64,000 nucleotides of DNA from Paraburkholderia kururiensis JCM 10599 = LMG 19447 (GTDB taxonomy: Bacteria; Pseudomonadota; Gammaproteobacteria; Burkholderiales; Burkholderiaceae), in contig NZ_RJZE01000022.1 of the NCBI RefSeq assembly GCF_003986935.1, forward strand, positions 62,001 to 126,000, in the 5' to 3' direction. Position 1 is the first letter of the stretch. Each line of letters begins with the position of its first letter. Position numbers and translations under genes: made by a program. A model generated the notes under the pieces. The model was not told the DNA's origin and made no database searches. It saw only the letters and a program-made list of their open reading frames with translations. Positions 58,041 to 64,000 of this stretch are shown here, piece by piece.

Positions 58041-59693
58041 TCAGGCGTACTCGGGCAGCGTGGCGTCGATGGCTTCGGCGAGCAGGCCGAAGGCGGGCGC
58101 GATCTCCTCGTCCGGCACGCAGGCGTAGCCCGCGAGCAGCCCGCGCGGCGCGCTCGCCGGTTGCGCGTAGTAGCCCGACAGCGGGCGCACCACGATGTTG
58201 CGTTCAAGCGCCGCGGCCGCCACGGCGCGATCGTCGGCGCCCGGCGGCAGTTGCATGACGAGGTGCAGCCCGGCGTCGCCGCCCACCGCGGGCAGCGCGT
58301 CGCCATAGCGGGCCGCCACGGCGTCGAGCAGCGTCTGCCGGCGCTGCCCGTAGAGCGCGCGCATCTTGCGGATGTGCGACGTGAAATGCCCCTCGGCGAT
58401 GAATTCGGCGAGCACCGCCTGCTGCAACAGCTGCCCTTCGCGGTACAGCTCAGCGCTGGCCGTGGCGAAGGTATCGGCGAGCGCTTCGGGCACCACCAGA
58501 TAACCCACGCGCAGCCCAGGAAACAGCGTCTTGCCGAAGCTGCCCACGTAGATCACCTGGCCCGCCGTATCGAGACCCTGAAGCGAGGCGAGCGGCCGGC
58601 TGCCGTAGCGGAACTCGCTGTCGTAGTCGTCTTCGATGATCCAGCAGCGGTGCTGGCGCGCGTACTCCAGCAGCATGCGGCGCCGTGCGAGCGTCATCAC
58701 CATGCCCAGCGGATATTGATGCGAGGGCGTGACGAGCATGAGCTTGGGCGGCTGCGCGAGATCGTCGGGCGACGGGGCGATGCCTTCGCTGTCCACGGCG
58801 ATGGGCCGCGATTGCAGACCGGAGACGTGCAGCACGCTGCGCACGCCCCAATAGCACGGGTCTTCGGTCCAGATCACGTCGCCGGGGTCCGAGAGCAGAC
58901 GCACGGCCAGATCCACGGACTGATGAATGCCCGTGGTGATGACGATCTGCTCGGGCGTGCAGCGCACGGAACGCGAGGTGCGCAGATAGTCGGCGAGCGC
59001 GTGGCGCAGCGAGGCGAGGCCGCCGCCCGGCGCGTAGGTGAGCAGGTCCGGCCGCAGCCGTCGCCAGTATTTGTTGTGCAGCCGGCTCCAGACACGCGCC
59101 GGGAAACGCGAGACGTCGGGCACGCCGGGCATGAACGCGCCCCACTGACGCTTCGAGACGCCGGCGCCCGCGATCAGCCGGGCGCCGCGGGCCGAGAGCA
59201 CCTCGGGGGGATCGATGCGCGGGGCGGCGAGGCCTGGCGCGCTGCGATCCGCCGTGGAGGGCAATCCGGCCGCGGAACCGGCCAGGCCCGCCGACGCCCC
59301 GCGCCGCCCTGCGAAGCCGCTGCCAGCCGACTGCGCTTGCCTGCCCGTCTGGAAGACTGCGCCAGCCGCCGCCGAACCGTCGCTGCTCCTCACGGCATCG
59401 CCCATATCCCCCACGATCTCATCCGGCGCGCTGTCCGCCACGAACGTGCCGCGCCCCGTCGCCGAAGTCACGTAGCCTTCCAGCGCTAGCTGCTCGTACA
59501 CCTGCGTCACGGTATTGCGGGCAATGCCCAGTTCGCTCGCGAGCAGCCGCGACGACGGTACCCGCGTGCCCGCCGGCAATTCGCGGGACAAAATGGCCTG
59601 CTGCAGCAGCCGGTGCAGCTGGCGATAGACGGGCTGGCCGCTGCCGCGGTCGATGCGCTGGGCCAGCCAGTCGGAGAGCACGCTCTTGCGCAA
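58041..59693 (-). CDS. gabR: MocR/GabR-type PLP-dependent transcriptional regulator
   Basis: This 550-residue protein has a GntR winged helix (residues about 20-85: QPVYRQLHRLLQQAILS...GTRVPSSRLLASELGIARNTVTQVYEQLALEG). A Gly/Ala-rich linker of about 70 residues follows, then an aminotransferase-fold domain (from about 165) with PLP-lysine motif YVGSFGKTLFPGLRVGY and EDDYDSEFRY. It starts at TTG 59693, with GGAG 6 nt upstream. It is divergent from gabT and gabD, the classic position for GabR, which activates them in response to GABA-PLP adducts. The linker is longer than usual. Confidence 0.9.
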   Translation of the reverse strand: MRKSVLSDWLAQRIDRGSGQPVYRQLHRLLQQAILSRELPAGTRVPSSRLLASELGIARNTVTQVYEQLALEGYVTSATGRGTFVADSAPDEIVGDMGDAVRSSDGSAAAGAVFQTGRQAQSAGSGFAGRRGASAGLAGSAAGLPSTADRSAPGLAAPRIDPPEVLSARGARLIAGAGVSKRQWGAFMPGVPDVSRFPARVWSRLHNKYWRRLRPDLLTYAPGGGLASLRHALADYLRTSRSVRCTPEQIVITTGIHQSVDLAVRLLSDPGDVIWTEDPCYWGVRSVLHVSGLQSRPIAVDSEGIAPSPDDLAQPPKLMLVTPSHQYPLGMVMTLARRRMLLEYARQHRCWIIEDDYDSEFRYGSRPLASLQGLDTAGQVIYVGSFGKTLFPGLRVGYLVVPEALADTFATASAELYREGQLLQQAVLAEFIAEGHFTSHIRKMRALYGQRRQTLLDAVAARYGDALPAVGGDAGLHLVMQLPPGADDRAVAAAALERNIVVRPLSGYYAQPASAPRGLLAGYACVPDEEIAPAFGLLAEAIDATLPEYA

Positions 59694-59719
59694 GATTGGC
59701 TCCTAAGAATTTACCGGAA

Positions 59720-59754
59720 TGGCTCTGAAATCCAGAGCCAAACCTGAGTATAGT
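59720..59754 (+). promoter_or_regulatory. gabT promoter with overlapping inverted repeat
   Basis: TGGCTCTG and CAGAGCCA (59720-59727 and 59733-59740) are perfect 8-bp arms around AAATC. CTGAAA (59725) and TATAGT (59749) at 18-bp spacing form a plausible sigma70 promoter overlapping it. This is a likely site of the divergent GabR-like protein. Confidence 0.6.
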
Positions 59755-59851
59755 CGCTGCACGTACTGCGCACGACGTGGGAGCTGCGCGCCAATCTGCC
59801 AACCCCGCCAACCCACGCCACCCCCGCCAACCATATGGGAAGGAGATCACT

Positions 59852-61147
59852 GTGACGAACGCCAACGACAACGCCGGTCTGCATAGCCGCAAAGACGCCG
59901 CAACGCCTCGCGGCGTGGGGGTGATGTGCAACTTCTACGCCGAGCGCGCCGAAAACGCGGAACTCTGGGACGTCGAGGGCCGCCGCTTCATCGACTTCGC
60001 CGCGGGCATCGCCGTGGTCAACACGGGCCACCGGCATCCGAAGATCGTCGCGGCCATTCGCGCACAGCTGGACCGCTTCACCCACACGGCGTACCAGATC
60101 GTGCCGTACGCCTCGTACGTGGAACTGGCGGAAAAGATCAACCGCCGTGCGCCCGGCAACTTCCCGAAGAAGACCGCGTTCTTCACGACGGGCGCCGAAG
60201 CTGTCGAAAACGCCGTCAAGATTGCGCGCGCCCACACCGGCCGTCCGGGCGTGATCGCCTTCACGGGCGGCTTCCACGGCCGCACGATGATGGGTATGGC
60301 GCTCACGGGCAAGGTCGCGCCGTACAAGATCGGCTTCGGGCCGTTCCCGGGCGACGTGTTCCATGCGCCGTACCCGAACCCGCTGCACGGCGTGAGCACC
60401 GCTGACGCCCTGCAAGCCATCGAATTCCTGTTCAAGGCCGACATCGATCCGAAGCGCGTGGCGGCCATCATCTTCGAACCCGTGCAGGGCGAAGGCGGCT
60501 TCTACCCGGCGCCCGCCGACTTCGTGCGTGCCCTGCGCAAGATCTGCGACGAGCACGGCATCCTGCTCATCGCCGACGAAGTGCAGACGGGCTTCGCGCG
60601 CACCGGCAAGCTCTTCGCGATGGAGCATCACGACGTGGTGCCCGACCTCATGACGATTGCCAAGAGCCTGGGTGGCGGCATGCCGATCTCGGGCGTGGTG
60701 GGCCGCGCCGATGTGATGGACGCCGCGGCGCCCGGCGGCCTGGGCGGCACCTACGCGGGCAACCCGCTCGCCGTGGCGGCCGCGCACGCGGTGCTCGACG
60801 TAATCGACGAAGAACGGCTCTGCGACCGCGCCACGGCGCTCGGCGAGCGTCTCAAGGCCAAGCTCAGCGCGCTCAAGGGCGAGGTGCCGCAGATCGCCGA
60901 CGTGCGCGGCCCCGGCGCGATGATCGCCGTCGAGTTCTGCAAGGCCGGCACGGACCAGCCGGACGTCGACTTCACGAAGCGCGTGCAGGCGCGTGCGCTG
61001 GAGCGCGGACTGCTGCTGCTCGTGTGCGGCGTCTACTCGAACGTGATCCGCTTCCTGTTCCCGCTCACGATCCAGGAAGCCGTGTTCGACGAAGCGCTCG
61101 GAATTCTCGAAGAAGTGCTCAAGGAAAGTGTGGCCGTGGCCGCGTGA
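59852..61147 (+). CDS. gabT: 4-aminobutyrate aminotransferase
   Basis: This 431-residue class III PLP aminotransferase has PLP Lys271 (MTIAKSLGGG), Asp242 (IADEVQTGFARTG), and GAEAVENAVKIAR for phosphate binding. It converts GABA and 2-oxoglutarate to succinic semialdehyde and glutamate. The GTG at 59852 is preceded by AAGGAG at a good distance; upstream in-frame codons lie in the promoter. It is followed after 56 bp by the semialdehyde dehydrogenase gene. Confidence 0.95.
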   Translation: MTNANDNAGLHSRKDAATPRGVGVMCNFYAERAENAELWDVEGRRFIDFAAGIAVVNTGHRHPKIVAAIRAQLDRFTHTAYQIVPYASYVELAEKINRRAPGNFPKKTAFFTTGAEAVENAVKIARAHTGRPGVIAFTGGFHGRTMMGMALTGKVAPYKIGFGPFPGDVFHAPYPNPLHGVSTADALQAIEFLFKADIDPKRVAAIIFEPVQGEGGFYPAPADFVRALRKICDEHGILLIADEVQTGFARTGKLFAMEHHDVVPDLMTIAKSLGGGMPISGVVGRADVMDAAAPGGLGGTYAGNPLAVAAAHAVLDVIDEERLCDRATALGERLKAKLSALKGEVPQIADVRGPGAMIAVEFCKAGTDQPDVDFTKRVQARALERGLLLLVCGVYSNVIRFLFPLTIQEAVFDEALGILEEVLKESVAVAA

Positions 61148-61203
61148 ATCTGACCGAACGCGCCTTACCGAACGCACCCGCACCTGACCGACCGGAACCG
61201 CAC

Positions 61204-62652
61204 ATGAAGCTCAACGACCCCTCACTGCTGCAAACGAAGGCGTACCTGGCCGGCGAATGGCAAGGCGCCGACGACGGTTCGACCTTCGACGTCGTGAACC
61301 CCGCCACCGGCGAGCGCATCGCCAGCGTGCCGCGCATGGGCGCGCAGGAAACGCGTCGCGCCATTGCCGCGGCCAACGCCGCGTGGCCCGCATGGCGCGC
61401 GAAGACCGCGAAGGAGCGCTCGCAAGTCCTGCGCAAGTGGTACGACCTGATGGTGCAGCACGCCGACGACCTCGCGCTGATCCTCACCACCGAGCAGGGC
61501 AAGCCGCTCGCCGAGGCGAAGGGCGAGATTCTCTACGCGGCATCGTTCATCGAATGGTTCGCGGAAGAAGGCAAGCGCGTCTACGGCGACACGATTCCGA
61601 CGCCGGCCGGCGACAAGCGCATCGTCGTCACGAAGGAACCGGTGGGCGTGTGCGCGGCCATCACGCCCTGGAACTTCCCGGCGGCGATGATCACGCGCAA
61701 GGTGGGCCCCGCGATGGCGGCGGGCTGCCCCATCGTCGTGAAGCCGGCCGAAGCGACGCCGCTCTCCGCGCTCGCGCTGGCGGTGCTCGCCGAGCGTGCC
61801 GGCGTGCCGAAGGGCGTGTTCAGCGTCGTGACGGGCGACCCGAAAGCGATCGGCGGCGAACTCACGGGCAACGCGACCGTGCGCAAGCTCTCGTTCACGG
61901 GCTCGACGCAGGTGGGCCGTCTGCTGATGGCGCAGTGCGCGCCCACGGTGAAGAAGGTCTCGCTGGAGCTGGGCGGCAACGCGCCGTTCATCGTGTTCGA
62001 CGACGCCGATCTCGACGCAGCGGTAGCCGGCGCCATCGCGTCGAAGTACCGCAACAGCGGCCAGACCTGCGTCTGCACGAACCGCTTCTACGTGCACGAG
62101 CGCGTCTACGACGCGTTCGCCGCGAAGCTGCAGGAAGCCGTGATGCAGTTGAAGGTAGGCCGCGGCACGGAGCCGGGCGTGGTGCAAGGTCCGCTTATCA
62201 ATGAAGCTGCGGTGCTGAAGGTGGAGTCGCACATCGAAGACGCGCTCGCCAAGGGCGCGCGCGTGCTGACGGGCGGCAAGCGTCATGCGCTCGGACACGG
62301 CTTCTTCGAACCCACCGTGCTCGCCGACGTCACGCCCGCCATGAAGGTGGCGCGCGAAGAAACGTTCGGGCCGCTCGCGCCGCTGTTCCGCTTCTCGTCC
62401 GACGAAGAAGTGATCCGCCTCGCCAACGACACCGAGTTCGGCCTCGCCTCATACTTCTACAGCCGCGACATCGGCCGCGTGTGGCGCGTGGCGGAAGCGC
62501 TCGAGTACGGCATGGTGGGCATCAACACCGGCCTCATCTCGAACGAGGTGGCACCGTTCGGCGGTGTGAAGCAGTCGGGCCTCGGGCGCGAAGGGTCGCA
62601 CTATGGGATCGATGATTATGTTGTGATCAAGTATTTGTGTATGGGGGTTTAG
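61204..62652 (+). CDS. gabD: Succinate-semialdehyde dehydrogenase (NADP type)
   Basis: This 482-residue ALDH has PWNFPAAM, GSTQVGR, the base Glu in LELGGN (255) and catalytic C289 with neighbouring C291 (SGQTCVCTNRFY); the Cys pair can form the redox switch seen in GabD enzymes. It oxidises succinic semialdehyde to succinate, completing GABA use. ATG 61204 (MKLNDPSLLQ) is taken. It is in one operon with gabT. Confidence 0.95.
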   Translation: MKLNDPSLLQTKAYLAGEWQGADDGSTFDVVNPATGERIASVPRMGAQETRRAIAAANAAWPAWRAKTAKERSQVLRKWYDLMVQHADDLALILTTEQGKPLAEAKGEILYAASFIEWFAEEGKRVYGDTIPTPAGDKRIVVTKEPVGVCAAITPWNFPAAMITRKVGPAMAAGCPIVVKPAEATPLSALALAVLAERAGVPKGVFSVVTGDPKAIGGELTGNATVRKLSFTGSTQVGRLLMAQCAPTVKKVSLELGGNAPFIVFDDADLDAAVAGAIASKYRNSGQTCVCTNRFYVHERVYDAFAAKLQEAVMQLKVGRGTEPGVVQGPLINEAAVLKVESHIEDALAKGARVLTGGKRHALGHGFFEPTVLADVTPAMKVAREETFGPLAPLFRFSSDEEVIRLANDTEFGLASYFYSRDIGRVWRVAEALEYGMVGINTGLISNEVAPFGGVKQSGLGREGSHYGIDDYVVIKYLCMGV

Positions 62653-62686
62653 GGCGTGGTTTAGCCATTTCCATGTGGCATTGACG

Positions 62687-62724
62687 GACAAAGGCGTCGC
62701 GGCATGCGGCGCCTTTGTCTTTTC
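62687..62724 (+). terminator. Terminator between gabD and the WYL regulator gene
   Basis: GACAAAGGCG (62687-62696) and CGCCTTTGTC (62710-62719) form a 10-bp stem with a 13-nt loop, followed by TTTT. It lies in the convergent gap and mainly ends gabTD. Confidence 0.8.
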
Positions 62725-62734
62725 GATCCCGCAT

Positions 62735-63706
62735 CTACCCCGCGTCTCCCCCATTCAGCGCCACCACCCGCCCCGCCAGTTCACGCAGCCGCTCCCGTAG
62801 CTCGGCAGGAGCAAGCACCTCGACGTTCGGCCCCATCGCCAGCAGTTGTTCAGCGGCGAAGTCGAAAGTCTCCACGGGCAACGTCACTTCCTGCCAGCCG
62901 TCAGCGTCCGCTGGCGCAATCGCGGCCTGCTCCACCGACGCCGCGCCCAGCTTCGCGAGCCGCGCCATGCCTTCGCGCGTCACCCGCAACCGCGCCGTGC
63001 CCTTGAGCAGGCTCTTCTCGTAGGCCGCGACGGATGCGCTCCATTGCGAGCGCAGATCGAAATCGCCTGGCCGCTCGAAGCGCTCGTTGTCCAGCACGTC
63101 GAGCCGCGTGATGTTCGCCACCTTGTAGACGCGCTGGCTGTCGCGCACGCGCGCCACCAGATACCAGTCGCCCGCCTTGAGCACGAGCCCAAGCGGCTCG
63201 CGCTTGCGCATGCCGGTGCCCTGCCAGCTGCGGTAATGCATCGCGACGCGCTTCTGCTGCCACACCGCGCTCGCCAGCTGCGGCAGCAGCGGCACCGGCG
63301 CGGGCCGCTTGTACCAGTCCACCGGATCGATATGCAGCCGTGCGCCGATTCGCGACGTCGCTGCGCCGCCGTCGCCTGGGGCGGCCGCGATGAGCTTCAG
63401 TTGCGCGGCGCGCAATTCGTCGGCGAGACCGAGGTCCGCGGCCGCACCGCCCAGGCCGGCGAGTGCAAGCGTGTCGGCGTCGGCACGGGTGAGATCGGCA
63501 AGCGGCGTGCGATAGCCGTCGAGCAACGCGAAGCCGCCTCCGGGCCCGCGGTCGGCGTAGACCGGCACGCCGGCTGCACTCAGCTGATCGATGTCTCGAT
63601 AGACGGTGCGAATCGAGATCTCGAACTCGTCGGCCAGCGCCTGCGCCGTGACGCGTCCGCGGCCTTGCAGCAACAGCAGCATTGAAATGAGGCGGCTCGT
63701 ACGCAT
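62735..63706 (-). CDS. YafY-type WYL-domain transcriptional regulator
   Basis: This 323-residue protein has an N-terminal HTH_11 domain (MRTSRLISMLLLLQGRGRVTAQALADEFEISIRTVYRDIDQLSAAGVPVYADRGPGGGFAL within residues 1-65). A WYL domain (KAGDWYLVARVRDSQRVYKVANITRLDVL, about 175-205) and a C-terminal WCX extension follow. WYL domains sense ligands, often nucleic-acid-related. ATG 63706 has GAGGA at 9 nt. It is divergent from the permease gene; an inverted repeat lies between them. Confidence 0.9.
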   Translation of the reverse strand: MRTSRLISMLLLLQGRGRVTAQALADEFEISIRTVYRDIDQLSAAGVPVYADRGPGGGFALLDGYRTPLADLTRADADTLALAGLGGAAADLGLADELRAAQLKLIAAAPGDGGAATSRIGARLHIDPVDWYKRPAPVPLLPQLASAVWQQKRVAMHYRSWQGTGMRKREPLGLVLKAGDWYLVARVRDSQRVYKVANITRLDVLDNERFERPGDFDLRSQWSASVAAYEKSLLKGTARLRVTREGMARLAKLGAASVEQAAIAPADADGWQEVTLPVETFDFAAEQLLAMGPNVEVLAPAELRERLRELAGRVVALNGGDAG

Positions 63707-63735
63707 ACGGCGTGTTCCTCGCAACTCTGGAAATC

Positions 63736-63752
63736 CTGACACCGGTTGTCAG
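63736..63752. promoter_or_regulatory. Inverted repeat CTGACA-N5-TGTCAG between the WYL regulator and permease genes
   Basis: These are perfect 6-bp arms in the 117-bp divergent gap. A TATAAG box at 63764-63769 faces the permease gene. It is a probable operator of the YafY-type regulator. Confidence 0.6.
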
Positions 63753-63823
63753 CTATTGGGCAGTATAAGAACAGTCGAGGCAACGGTGCACCGCACCCGC
63801 GCTTCCTCACTACGGAACCGTTC

Positions 63824-64000
63824 ATGTCCACCGTTCAGAAACACGTCCCGGCAAGCGCCGGGGCTCAAGCTGATGCCACAGCCTCCCGCGTCGCGCACGA
63901 GAACGGCTCGTCGGCGCCCGTCCGACGCGGCCGGCTCACCGTGCTGCAAGGCACGGCGCTCTACATCGGCGCCGTGCTCGGCACGGGCGTCATCGCCCTG
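63824..64000 (+). CDS. Amino-acid permease (APC family), 5' part only
   Basis: Fifty-nine codons are present up to the window end and the frame stays open. After a polar N-terminus, LTVLQGTALYIGAVLGTGVIAL matches TM1 of APC-superfamily amino-acid transporters, with the unwound GxG segment that binds the substrate. It is divergent from the WYL regulator gene. The substrate is unknown. Confidence 0.75.
   Translation, partial: MSTVQKHVPASAGAQADATASRVAHENGSSAPVRRGRLTVLQGTALYIGAVLGTGVIAL

Overview
The window is about 64 kb of high-GC DNA whose gene content points to a Burkholderiaceae chromosome (Burkholderia, Paraburkholderia, Caballeronia or a close relative). The strongest pointers are an intact llpE-ceoA-ceoB-opcM efflux operon with its divergent LysR gene, FlhDC as flagellar master regulator, a 180-kDa-type NAD-glutamate dehydrogenase, and several complete catabolic cassettes. 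I saw no IS element, prophage, integrase, CRISPR array, rRNA or tRNA.

Layout. 1-6.2 kb: trans-4-hydroxyproline catabolism. A minus-strand operon holds the epimerase and a three-subunit dehydrogenase, the last gene cut by the window edge; the deaminase is divergent, followed by an MHS-family transporter. 6.3-8.6 kb: a DHA2 drug-type exporter, a small conserved protein and a DoxX-like membrane protein. 8.9-19.6 kb: a DeoR-type regulator beside a minus-strand operon with a sugar ABC transporter, a PfkB kinase, a FucU-type mutarotase, a two-domain ALDH16-like aldehyde dehydrogenase and deoxyribose-phosphate aldolase. It reads as 2-deoxyribose (or similar sugar) uptake and breakdown to glyceraldehyde-3-phosphate and oxidised acetaldehyde. 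19.8-23.3 kb: a porin, a short-chain dehydrogenase and a 2OG-Fe(II) oxygenase. 23.3-25.8 kb: flhDC behind a complex repeat-rich control region, then an orphan OmpR-type response regulator. 25.9-34.2 kb: the CeoAB-OpcM type RND pump. 34.3-38.9 kb: a periplasmic purine nucleoside permease, an ankyrin protein, a di-heme cytochrome c and a PQQ dehydrogenase. 39.4-45.5 kb: selD and NAD-glutamate dehydrogenase.

46.0-51.1 kb is the least familiar part. A beta-barrel protein with an N-terminal coiled coil and linker converges on an operon with a 414-residue glycine-rich secreted protein, a 189-residue secreted protein, a C39-fold cysteine peptidase and a 260-residue secreted protein. The arrangement recalls the Pseudomonas Fap functional amyloid system (FapF barrel, FapD C39 peptidase). 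The fibre-type protein is quite different, however, and two of the secreted proteins carry an LDTxRGG motif that looks like a double-glycine site for the C39 peptidase. I regard this as the main candidate for an undescribed system.

51.8-64 kb: an alpha/beta hydrolase and an M14 carboxypeptidase, a PhnCDE-type ABC transporter with an EamA permease, a GabR-like regulator divergent from gabT-gabD, a WYL regulator, and the start of an amino-acid permease. Several divergent promoter regions hold perfect inverted repeats; these are listed separately as candidate operators.
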